From Panicum virgatum (lineage: Eukaryota > Streptophyta > Magnoliopsida > Poales > Poaceae): DNA of 64,000 nt. The translations under genes and the position numbers were made by a program. Shown piece after piece: positions 46,219 to 57,054 of this stretch (position 1 is the stretch's first letter; each line of letters opens with the position of its first letter). The notes under the pieces are model-generated. The model was given only the letters and a program-made list of their open reading frames with translations, ran no database searches and was not told the DNA's origin. The DNA lies in the NCBI RefSeq assembly GCF_016808335.1, contig NC_053147.1, forward strand, positions 20,756,913 to 20,820,912, written 5' to 3'.

Positions 46219-48058
46219 TGAACATATGTCAATCTGATTACAGCCAGTTGATGGATGGAAGGAAACCGGATGTGTCATTTGAGGCCTGGGGTCTTGTACA
46301 TCACTGCAGTCCATTATGGATCATGGAAAGCGTACAGCTGATCCTCTTTTCGCTCTTCTGTAAGATTCGGACAGTCCTCGTACGGATGCTTCAGGGAGGT
46401 GTTGGTTTCCATTTCTTGCCACGGTTTAGATGTGGTTGATAGGCAAAATGGCAGATTTTGTTGGTGGAATAGTAGGATATAATGTATTTGTATACGCTTG
46501 CATTGCATGCGACTGTGTGAATGAAATCGTTTGGTTTATTTCCTGGCGGCTGCTGTGCTTGTTGGCCAAGACGACCCTTCATCATTTTTTTTTCTTTTTC
46601 TTTTTCTGAGACCGACGACCCTTCATCCTTGTGTGGTACAGAATGGTCTACCCTTTCCATTATACTGCAAGTCTGCAACCTTCTTCAATGCAACGGTTAT
46701 GCCGTGTTTTGTTGGCGCTGCGCTGTAATCTCCTATCACGTTCAGGAATGCTGAAAGTCAGGACCTGAATCCTTTGTACTTGCTCACACAGTATTTGGAT
46801 AGTTTCACAAGGAAGCCTACGTGTTAAAGTCGATGGCGAAGAAGACACGGCTTATTGGGAAGAATGGCTTATCGGGATAGCGTGGATTTTTGCAATTAAC
46901 GATGCATCAGGAGAGAAGAAATAGGCTGGGCCCTGTGATGAGAGGACTAGAGAGGTTGCGATAGCAGATAGAAGCGATATATTATGACAACCAGTCTTTG
47001 ATCCATGAGAATGCTGTCATGACTTGAATTTCAACCCACACTTACATATTAACATGGTCTCAGCTTATCTCATTATCTTTCTTGTTATGCTAACTGATTA
47101 CACCTCTTAGCTGTCTTGGACAGCTTGCATGCTATCTTCCTTTCCGTACTGATTGTTTTCCTAATCCACCTGAACTTCATTGACTAACTGGCCGAATTCC
47201 TGATTGAACTTCCCTGTACTCAATATATGTCCTCCAAAACAGCTAACAATGAGCTTCCTCAATCATCTGTACTGTTGCTGTACCTGCACATGATCCTAGG
47301 TCTTGGGAGATGCGCATAAAAAGAAGACAAATGATATACAGTAACCTTTCATATTAAATTAGGATTAAATTTAATCAAAACCATCTTTTGGTAGTCATAT
47401 AGTTTTACACGACACCTGAAAAGTGAGTAGAACCGTTCTTTGTTTAATACTTATTTAATCCTGCCTTGATTTCACATGGTTAAGAAAAGGCCATCTTTGC
47501 TTGGCAAGCGTTATAAGATTTCCTTATGGCCTTTCTGATGTTGCTGTATTAGCTATTTTGCTTTTGCACTGCCTGCTATCCCTGTTAGTTTCTTGCTTGT
47601 GCCTCTTCCAAATTTCTGAAGAGAACAAAGATGTTAAATTCTTTCTGATTTGTCTCATTTCTCTTCACTCATGTAGAGAATCACCTGAAGGCATAGATGC
47701 TCTTAACTAATGTTGATTGTTTGCACATATCCTTTTATTCATCAAATTGTTTTATGTGCTGCAGTGACTCATGGCAACCTTTTTCAAGTTCCACCTTACC
47801 AGTCCAGAATGCAGGTAATAGTTGTGTTATTTCTTTCTGTTGACATAGGTTGCGGTCTCTTTATTCACATCTTGAAGCTTCACTTTTTAACGGCCTGTCC
47901 GCCTGCCACTCGCGTGCAGCCGAAGCGAAGGGGCAAGCAAGGGAGAGAGACGTTGAAAGCTGAGCCGAAAGGGTAAAAAAGAAGCTTCGCTTCATGGACT
48001 CATGGGCCTAAACTGACTCAAGAAATACCAGCCCAAGAAAAATACCGAGCTGGTTAGG
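46219..48058. other. SCAMP 3' UTR and intergenic DNA
   Basis: The first about 500 bases are probably the SCAMP 3' untranslated region. From 46800 to 48000 no gene or transposon is recognised. 47880-47990 is a short GC-rich patch. Confidence 0.4.
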
Positions 48059-48534
48059 TCAGCCCAGAACAGCTTCATGCGCTGCGCCGCCGTTCTCTAG
48101 TCCTGGACAAAGGCGGCGCGTGGGGTTTCTAGGGTTTGGTGATAGGGAGTCGTGGGGTTTCAGGTAGCCTCCTCTCCTCCTCGGCGTCTGGGCCTCACTC
48201 CGGGCGTCGCGCTTCGTCTCCCCCAGACGCCGCCGCCTAGGGCTTCCTCCGCCGCCCTCCACCGCCTCCCTCGGGTCGCCGCCGTCCTCCACCTCCTCGT
48301 CGGGTCGCCGGCGCCCTTCACCGCCTCCCTCGGGTCGCCGCCACCTCCCTCGGGTCGCCCCCCCCCCCTCCGTCGCCTGGGCCTGCGCTGCCTTGTCTGC
48401 AACAGGTAAGTTGACTCTAATTTGGCTGCCCAAGTCTGAAAAGCTGCAACTTGCTCATTACAAATTTGTATTGCTTGCCCAGTTAGCAGCTTGTTCTCCG
48501 CGGCGGCGGCTTGGAGCGGAGCCGGAGGGAGAAG

Positions 48535-48606
48535 ATGGTGGCGGCGATCAGGGTGCCCAAGACCAAGCGCGCCAGGCGGGAGCTCCTCAAGCACGCGCCC
48601 AAGCTC
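48535..48606 (+). pseudogene. RPF2-like first exon (ribosome production factor 2)
   Basis: ATG at 48535 opens 24 codons: M-V-A-A-I-R-V-P-K-T-K-R-A-R-R-E-L-L-K-H-A-P-K-L, ending at a GTAAGC donor. The R-x-P-K-T-x-R-x-x-R-x-L-x-K-x-A-P-K-L pattern is the N-terminus of the Brix-domain protein RPF2 (5S RNP assembly). An upstream GC-rich leader with donor CAG|GTAAGT (48405/48406) may be its 5' UTR exon. The next acceptor (TTTTGACAG, to 49479) continues V-E-T-S-N and then a stop (TGA 49494-49496). The Brix domain is absent, so only a 29-residue peptide could be made. It sits directly upstream of NAF1 and may now act as its leader. Confidence 0.55.
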
Positions 48607-49508
48607 GTAAGCTTCCTTCTCTGCCCCCCTTCCTCCCACCCCCGTTCTCCCTGCGGCGAGTGGGGGCCGTATCCAGGGGAGGACTGCAGAATGAGCGACC
48701 TAGCCGGGCTTCCTCCAAATTAGGCACCCCACCCTTTTTTTCCCGAAATTGTGCCGATCAGTGGTAGCATTCCAGTGGGATATGGCAATGGGGAATAAAC
48801 TTAGAAATCTCTCTCTCGAGAGAGTAGAGATAGCTTCAGAATTCAGACATCAAACTACTATCAGTTCATACCCATCAATGAGAGTACATCTTTGTCCGGA
48901 TTCCTCATCTAATCCACAGAACTAGCTAGCCTACTCTGCGTTGTATGGCTGATTTTAAGGCCTGCAAAACGTGTGGTACGGCCCGCTGCTGGGTCAGTGT
49001 GCACTGTGCAGGGACCATCTTACAACAAACAGCACCGATGAGGCAATCTTGTGATAACCTTCAGCAGTCCTTGCGTTCTGCTCCGCTCACAGAAGAGTTG
49101 AAAGAAGAAGCTAAGATTGTAGCTGCCATTTACCGAGTATTAATTGATGCTGTTAATCCTTGTTTTCGTCTATCCAGACTTTACCTTCATGTATACTTGT
49201 TATCCGTTGCGAGTGATATAGCTCTATATAATTTAGTAAATGTAGCGGCGGGTTAGTTAACTGGAAAAAGATGTGAGCTTTTGCCAGAGTGTGCACTGCA
49301 CTATGATTTGTGCTGAAAATCATGTGGAATTCTCTACGTTAGCTTGCTGGTATAGGTATTAGGATGTTCTGCATATTTCGAACCTTGTATGCTAATAAGA
49401 CATTTGCAAATAGAAATAGCATGTTTTTTTTTTGTGACAGAACCTCACGTCTGGCTTCTGCTCTGATAATTTTGACAGGTTGAGACCAGCAATTGAGGAA
49501 ACACTGTT
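48607..49508. other. Intron-like DNA between RPF2-like exon and NAF1
   Basis: A GT donor at 48607 and the TTTTGACAG acceptor ending at 49479 bracket this stretch. A short ORF at 48945-49256 (K-A-C-K-T-C-G-T, later E-E-L-K-E-E-A-K-I-V-A-A-I-Y) has partly coding-like composition but no recognisable family. I see nothing else. Confidence 0.35.
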
Positions 49509-52500
49509 GTGGACACCAAGCTTAATTTAAACTCGTTTAACACGACGACTACGACCAGCGACGACAGCGCTGAAAAGGTCTCGGATGGTTCGCCGCCGCT
49601 CAACAGCTGTGAGTCCGGTATGAAGCCGGAGCCCGTCCAGTTTTGTGGCGGCGAAACCGGAGAGAAGGCTGAGATGGTGGGCGGCGGACCGGACGTGCTG
49701 CTTGCCCCGGATCAGCTTCTGGCGTCGGGGATTGGTGATTTGGCTGTGAAAGAGGATGTCTCGGAGGGAGCAGTTGCTATGGAGATGGCTGCCGCGCCTG
49801 CCGATGTTGAGATAAATACCACGGCGACAGGCGGCAAGGAGGGGCAGGAAAGCAGCGAGGAAGAGTCGGAGAGTAGCGAGGAGGATGAGGAGTCGAGCGA
49901 GGCTTCCTCAAGCAGCGAGGATGAAGAGCATGGGGACAAGAAGGATGAGGAGTCGAGTGAAGCCTCGTCAAGCAGTGACGAGGAAGAGCTGGAAGCCATG
50001 GAACTTGGTGGTGCTGGTGGCAATAGCTTGGAGGCCCTCCTTGAGGAGGGTGAATTGATGGTTGGGAGCGATGAAGAGAATGAGGTACCAAAGGGCCGCA
50101 GCAAATCCAAACATGAAGCAGAGGTATCGAGTTGCTCTTTCCTGTGATTGCATCTTCATTGATACTCATTTTCAGTGATATTTTTCTTGCTGCTGTGGCG
50201 TGTGATCATTTGTGAATGGGTTACAATTATGTTTCTTGCTGAGAGAAATTTGTGTTACATAGTTAAATACTTAAATTCTTGAATAGCATAAGCCTATCTT
50301 TTGTGTAGTAGTAATTGTAGAAACCGTGTGGCAACATGCCACTGTATTGCTATATGGTTACAATGCTAGAGTCAATTGTCACAAACAGTATGTTTAGTTG
50401 CTACAAGGACATACAAAAGACCATAAGCTGCCTTTTCAATATTATTTTTTTCGTTGTATGTTTATTCTAACATAGATATACCTCACAGGTCCTTCCTCCA
50501 GTCCCAAAGATTGAAATACAGTTGGAGCCACATCATCAGACTCTTCCAGTAGGGACTGTCTCAGCTGTAAGTCTTATACCTCCTGAGCAGCTTCTTTTGT
50601 GTTTTATATTTATCCCTGCAGAGCTATACCCTAATGTTTTGTTTTGAGGAGAAACCTGTATTCTCCTTCTGTGAGTACATTTAACCATCTCATTGTTCCA
50701 TCTCATGGTTGTCATTTGTTGAAAATAAAGCTAGTTCACTTCATAGTTTTAGGTGAAATGCACTAGTGATTTTTCAAAAGCTTATGTACTGAATCCTTTG
50801 TTTATGACTCCGTTGTGGAATTTTAGGCCCTCCTACATATTTGTCATTACTTCGAAACCATGAAATTTAAGCTGCGTGAATTGTTGGTAACCAGACCTGT
50901 TTCTGGTCATTGAAGTGTCCTGTCCACCCTAAGAGGCAAAAAGCTAGAAACGAAGATAGAATGTACTTAGTTCCTCTGTTGCCATGACCACCCAGAGATT
51001 CAGATGAAATCTACTGAATCTTCTTGGATACATTATTTTCTTTTAACATCTGCATAGTGCATACTTGTGCAGAGTCATACCATAACAATGTATTTACTAT
51101 TTAGCGCAATCTGAAGATTGTTAGTGCCTGGAGTTTGGTAGTTGTTAGCATTTTCAGTAATGTACTCTCAATTGTGTTTAGGTTTTTGTTATAGAGTGGT
51201 CAATTGAGGCCTACATTTGTGAAATGCCGCTATGCTATCCATCAGTGTTTTGACTGTTTGCCTGTCTGCTATCTATCCAGATTATGGGTGAGAGAGTGAT
51301 TGTTGAAGGATCAGTCCAACACAATCCCCTGAATGAAGGCTCAGTTCTCTGGATAACAGAAAGCAGGACGCCCCTTGGTATTGTCGATGAGTTGTTTGGA
51401 CCTGTAAAAAATCCTTACTATCTGGTGCGCTACAACTCTGAGGAAGAAGTTCCTGCAGGGATCACTGCAGGAACCAGTGTCTCTTTCGTAGCAGAGTTTG
51501 CTGATCACATCCTGAATATGAAGGAGCTCTATGCGAAAGGTTATGATGCATCCGCAGACAATGACAACCAAGAAGATGAACCTGAATTCTCTGATGATGA
51601 GAAGGAGGCTGAGTACGAAAGGTCACTACGCCAAGCAAAAAGGCAGACTGATAGACAGCACGAGCCACAGAAGCATTCTAGCGATAAGAAGAGATCACAG
51701 CCCAGAGGTGGTGGCTTCCAAAAGGACATGCCACCAAGGAATCGGGATGCACCAACACCAGGTCAGCAGCCACATCCCCGTTTTCACTCCTCAGACATGG
51801 CTCCTGCAGTTGCTGAAAATAAGGCACGCTCATTGGGGCCTCAGAACGCTTCTATGCGTGCTCCAACCATGCTGCCACCTGGCCCAATGAATCCTGCCAT
51901 GCCATCACCAGTTCATCTTGCAAATCAGATGGGTGGCTGCTTCATCAATCCAGCACAGCAGTTCTTGCCCCAGCAGCCAAACATGGTTTGGCCTGGTGGG
52001 CTTCCTCCTCCACCCCATCCGAATATGAGGCTAGACGGAGCTGCCCTCGCTGCCAGCATCATGCAGAACCTCCTTGCCGGAGCAAACCAGTTCCATCAAC
52101 AGATGCAGAACCAGAACTTCGGGGGTTTCCCGAACCAAATGCCCATGCCCTTCCCGCAATTCATGGCCCAGACTGGAATGCCTGCAAATCAGTTGCCATT
52201 CGGTGGTGGACCCCCGGTGGGGAATTCACTGTTTGGTGCAGCACCTCAAATGCCTATGGGGCAAGGCAACTTTGGCCAACCGCTTCCACACATGGCCTCC
52301 GGGAATAGGCAGGAACAGGGACCCCGTCCTGGATTCCCAGATGACTCACCAGGATTCACAGACCCAGCACAACCCCATGGAAACGGAGCTGAGCATTCAC
52401 CTCCGCAGTTCAGTTCTGGGCAGTTTCATCAAGGGAGCTCGTCCTTCCGTGGTGGAAGGCAGCAGCGCGGTGGCCGGCATTCTTCAGGCAGAGGTGGCGG

Positions 52501-52525
52501 CCGAGGTGGCCGGCATCGTAGATAG
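49509..52525 (+). CDS. NAF1: H/ACA snoRNP assembly factor NAF1
   Basis: Exons 49509 (or 49620)-50123, 50489-50566 and 51281-52525. The Naf1 domain is clear: L-P-V-G-T-V-S-A-I-M-G-E-R-V-I-V-E-G, then G-S-V-L-W-I-T, then G-I-V-D-E-L-F-G-P-V-K-N-P-Y-Y-L-V-R-Y, the Gar1-like beta barrel that binds dyskerin during H/ACA RNP assembly. Before it lies an acidic Ser/Glu tract (about 49850-50010). After it come a Pro/Gln/Met-rich region and an RGG/Arg-Gly-rich end. The frame is open from 49497, but the position expected for Met (before D-T-K-L-N) is GTG, 49509-49511. The first in-frame ATG is 49620, giving 608 residues. The domain is unaffected. The role in the nucleus is known for the family; expression is inferred. 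Confidence 0.88.
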
Positions 52526-53221
52526 GTGTCTTGCACCCAGTCTCGGGGGTAATCTACCCCCGTGTATTTTTGACTTCGTATCGAACTCGCGCTAGGTTTC
52601 AGTATGCGTGTTCCCGTCTATTTTTAATCGAGATGCCGGGTTGCTGTAATGCGAGAAAGTTGTTTCTGGTAATGAAGCTTTCTGCATCGATTTATACGGT
52701 GCTAAAATATATATTCTGTGCTTGCCACATAGCGTGCTCACATCGTTGTCCGTGTTATTTATGCTGAAAAGAAAAAGATAGGTGCTGTGATTTTTGGATT
52801 TTTATTTATGATGAAAGTGATAAATGTTTTTTCCTGGCGAGGAATAATCGTTTTTTTTCTGAAATTTCTAAAAAAAATAGAAGCTGGCAAAGCAGTAATC
52901 TCTAAACATTATCCACTAGATATGCCCCGTTTTCAATCCAGTTGAACGTCTTGTCTGGATTCTGCAAACCGACTGCGTGCGGAAGAGACTTCTTTTCTGG
53001 CTGCTTCCAAATCAACAAATTGGATTGTACATTTTTTTGATTTTGATATCGATTCATTGTTCCAACTCCATCTCTGCCGCTGCAAACCTCTGCTGCGTTT
53101 TCACCACATAAATGTGGAAACATCAAACTAAAATGGGGGAAAAAATTGAATTGAATTTAGAAGAACAGTTGCGAAGTGATAATTCCTGAAGAGAATCTTC
53201 CCCACGCGTCCCTTCGCCTCC
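52526..53221. other. NAF1 3' UTR and intergenic DNA
   Basis: The NAF1 3' untranslated region, then about 400 bases of AT-rich DNA before the next gene's start. No other feature is recognised. Confidence 0.45.
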
Positions 53222-55500
53222 ATGGCCTCGCTCAAGCCTGCTCTCCTCGCACCTCCCCCGCTCTGCTGCTGTTCGCACGCCTTCCTCTTCCCAAGGTTCA
53301 GGAAACTGCCTCCAAGATTCTCAAATGGGTCTTGTTCCACTTCCACGGCGGGACCGTCGGTGCGGGCAGAGTTCGTGGGGAAAAGCGGGGCCTTGTCTTG
53401 GAGAACCGCGGGGCGACAGCGGCTGCGACTTGGCGCCGCCGGGGCCGGGAGAGGCCCCTTCTTTGGCGGCGGCGGGAGGCGCATGGACAAGGGCATGAGT
53501 CGGGTTGTGGGGAACCTCGCCTTCGCCGCCGTCTTGACATACCTCGCCGTGACAGGCCAGCTCCGCTGGGTTCTTGACGCCATCGTCTCCCTCTGGGTAC
53601 GAGAATTTTCTTGCTGCCTCTGAAATGAGTTGTAACTGGTTAGTTTTCCTAGTGTTTATTTCGATGAGAACGTCTGGATTATTGGCACTAAACTGTATTG
53701 AACTTTTTTATTTTCTTCCTTCCATCTTCGATGCCTGGCGGTCGGAAGCAAATGTCAGCTAAGCTAAATTTGATACCTGGTATTGACATCCAAGAATGCG
53801 TTACAATTTTGCGCCATGATTTTCCAGTGTGTGTTGTAATAGATAGTTGACCTCAAATTTCCTATCTCCAAGTATTGTTGTTTAGTAGAGCTAAGATGTG
53901 ATGCTATTGACTTACTAGTCCATAATTCTGCACTACGACATTGACTCATGGAAACATAGAGCATTTGGACTCCATAGAACCTAGAGATTGGGTATGAGGA
54001 TATCTGAAACTTTGATTTAGCTTACTCTATGGCGCTAGTAACATTGATATGTTTAGGCTAGCGATTTGCATATCACAAAAAGTATTGGCTCTTCTCAAAT
54101 AGCATTGATAAGTTTGTATGACTAAAATATGGCTTTTAAATACCACAAAAGTTCATTTATTCTTCATATCTTTCTTCTATTTTATGATTCTAATTGGTTC
54201 AATTGACAATATTTTTGGATGTTTACATCTCTTGTGATAACAGCTCCTCACAATACTGCTGCCTATCCTGGCTCTGGGTGCATTTTTCTTCTTTGCAGGG
54301 CAAGATATACTCCAGGGCGATGTAAGTCTCCCCATCAATTTGGCATTCAGTGATCCTTCTTTCTAATGATCAACTTCTATGTATTTGTGGAAAAGGTTTC
54401 TGCATAATCCTCCCAACGTCTAAAACATTGCTTAAAGTTCCTTAGGGAAAGGTGATAGGTTGAATACCTTAGCATCTTTTATTCCTACCCCGGAAGAAGA
54501 AACTCTGCTGTCTGTGTGCACAATTCTGTTAATGTTCCCTCCTTCATATTTTGTTTCTTTTGTTGGCAGTGTCCGAACTGTGGAAAAAGCTTCCAGATAT
54601 TGAAGTGAGCATAAACAGAACTATATAAACTTCTATTGCAGATTTCTACTTAAGGTGAAATCTGATTAGTGTAATTTTTCTTATAGGTCAGCTTTAAAAG
54701 ATGGACCACAACTATGTCCTTATTGCACTCAGCCTTTCTCTGGTATGTTCCTGCATACTGTTGATTTGTCAAACTTTTCCTCTCTGTTTTTATGTCATAG
54801 AAGAACTGCTTCGTGAACGCACACTTTTTTTTTGCATAATCACATTATTGATGCTGCTACTAGAAAATCACGTTGAACCTATGTTAATGTACTGTACATA
54901 TGATACGACAACAGAGCTGTGTTGAACTGGTTGAAACATTCATAGTCATCACTTGTGTATGTATTATAAATTTGCAATTTAAAAGACAAATGACACTCTC
55001 TGGTTATGTCATCAATCAATTCTCCGCCAATTTATGCTATCTCAGCCAAGATAGAATGGAGAATTGTGGAATCGTCTTTGTTTAGCATCTTTATTACGCT
55101 TATCTGTGTGGAGCATGAGTTGGAACTAATAGATCCTTGTACATGATGCAGTTCAGGGCAACAAATTTGTAAGAGAATCTGCTAGATTTTCATCTGGAAG
55201 GGGTGCTGCTGCTACAAATAGACAAGTGTTCAATGAGTTCTTCAATCGTGGCATGAGAGGTCCCAGATGATTTTGTTTACTTCTTAATATTTTTCTTCGC
55301 TTGCGTTCGAGCCAGCCAAAGTCACTGTTGAATTTCAAGTCACTTGTCAATGAGCTTTCTGCAATCTGACCGGATAATCATCACTTCATCAGTAACCACA
55401 CTTTGCGCTTCTGCATGTAGGAATGGCCCCTTCTGGAACAATCGTGGACGTCGAGGCTGAAGTCAAAGACGTCGAGGCTGAAGTCAAGGATGTCGAATGA
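53222..55500 (+). CDS. Organelle-targeted membrane protein with CxxC pairs, RF2-like
   Basis: Six exons: 53222-53596, 54244-54321, 54570-54604, 54687-54742, 55152-55259, 55421-55500. They total 732 bases, 243 residues. Residues 1-about 50 are Ser/Pro/Arg-rich with almost no acidic residues, a chloroplast or mitochondrial transit peptide. Two hydrophobic segments follow (N-L-A-F-A-A-V-L-T-Y-L-A-V, and L-L-T-I-L-L-P-I-L-A-L-G-A-F-F-F-F-A). Next is a zinc-ribbon-like part with C-P-N-C and C-P-Y-C, then a C-terminal acidic tail with D-V-E-A-E-V-K repeated twice (55451-55495). It resembles plant proteins annotated as FERTILITY RESTORER RF2-like; that link is from memory and moderate. Read-through at 55260 would instead end G-P-R-stop, a possible alternative form. 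Confidence 0.75.
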
Positions 55501-55984
55501 TATCTCTGCAAGATCCAACATAATATCAGCACTGATCAATATCGGTTCTTCTGCTCTTCAGTTGAATGCCAGTTTTGCCGCAGGCTATACGAGTCCGTAG
55601 CTGCAGCCTCATATATATGTTTGAAGCAAAGATTGTGTCCCTATGTCAGAACTGAGAAGAAGCTGAAACTGGGTGGACATCTGTTGGCAAGTGTTTATAG
55701 ATTGACAAAATGACAATGCATATAGTTTCTGGGTAGCGTGACCGGAACAGATGAGTTGTGCGGAAACCGGAACAGGAGTAGGCACATGGTACGTCTAGTG
55801 TTTTGTGTGTACATGATAAATTGTATCGTGGGTAGCTAGTAACGGACGAGTGAAATTATTGTAGATTGCTTTGTTTGTAAGAGACAGTTACAGCGCCACA
55901 GACCTGGAATTGCTGGCTCTCCAACAATGACTTTCATTCGAGGGAGATCCTCCCCATTCCTCCGTTTTATTTGATTGGTTTTTA
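55501..55984. other. 3' UTR of the RF2-like gene
   Basis: Non-coding DNA following the stop, consistent with a 3' untranslated region of about 300 bases. No other feature. Confidence 0.4.
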
Positions 55985-56205
55985 GTATAACTGTAAGGAA
56001 AAAGAGTTCCAACATACCTCCCACACTTCTGAAATATTGCTTCTTAAAGTTACTTAAGAGGGCTGAGGCTGGATGCTTGTTATTATTAATAATAACTACG
56101 TTTATCTTATTTTTGTCAAAAGAAAAACCTACTGTGATCTTGTTCCGCAGGAGCTGTGAAAAAGGCTTCCACATGCTGGAGTGAGCATAAACGAAATTAT
56201 AGCTT
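55985..56205 (+). pseudogene. Decayed partial duplicate of the RF2-like gene
   Basis: This stretch aligns by eye with 54380-54630 of the RF2-like gene. Intron 2 words (CCTCCCA, then CT-AAA-ATTGCTTAAAGTT) are found as CCTCCCACACTTCTGAAATA and TTGCTTCTTAAAGTT. Exon 3 with its donor (CTGTGGAAAAAGCTTCCAGA, then GTGAGCATAAAC) is found as CTGTGAAAAAGGCTTCCACA, then GTGAGCATAAACG. The first Cys pair is lost and no other exons remain, so it is a non-functional relic. Confidence 0.6.
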
Positions 56206-57054
56206 TGAATCTGGAACATTATTGGATTTCTGGAATCGAAAAGAAAGGCGCTTGGAAGAGACCGGTGCGTGGTGCTGTGTTAAACACGATTAGCCAGCAA
56301 AAAAGAATTACAAAAAAGCGCCGTTGCCGGGTCACCCGCGTGACAGGCGGGAATACTCACCACTATACTACAACGACCTCTGTGATCATCTAGATTTTAC
56401 AAGGATAAACTTTTGGTATCTCTCTCGACGAATGGGAACAAATTTCTCGTCACATTTATTTTAGAAATAGAAAATTTGCGAAGGACTCGAGATGGAACGA
56501 CGAACGCAGCAGAACGCGATATAATCCATCCCCGAACGGATCCTATCCTAATACGCATTTCCAGTGTCGTCGTTCAGACGATGCAAAAATCTTGTGGGGC
56601 CCAGGTTTGGTTTACAAGCTGTCGGAGTTTAGGCCCTGTTTGGATTAGATTTTAGATTTTGAGAATCCGGGATTATGAATGGATTTGCAAAGTCTAGATT
56701 ATGAAGAAAATCTGGATTGCGATGTTTGGAACATTAGAATCCACTGCAGAATCATGACCAGATTATAGATTTTGGATTCACAAAGTCAGGCGGCATCCAA
56801 ACGTGACCATCACAGATCGTTTATAGCCGTTGCAAATTGCCACCGCAAGGCTGCAGCGCGACAATGAGGCCGAACAGCTGAACCAAGGGCCACGAGTCCA
56901 GGCAAAGAATACTCCCAGCAGCTGAACCAAACACAAATGTTCCCAGTAACAGATACACGATGAACATATATGCACATACACTCCGAGCGTGGTGGTTACG
57001 AGCTCTGCCATCCAGCTTCCAGCCTTCAGTTACAACTTACAACACAAGTTACAA
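56206..57054. other. Intergenic DNA with a possible MITE
   Basis: No gene. 56632-56807 has inverted ends (GGCCCTGTTTGGATTAGA... and ...GGCATCCAAACGTGACC) and an AT-rich interior with ATCTGGATTG/AGATTATAGATTTTGG words, like a MITE. No target duplication was found. Confidence 0.4.

Noticed and set aside
48059..48639. Minus-strand ORFs over the RPF2-like leader
   Set aside because: Arg/Gly-rich shadows of a GC-rich 5' untranslated exon with a + strand GTAAGT donor.
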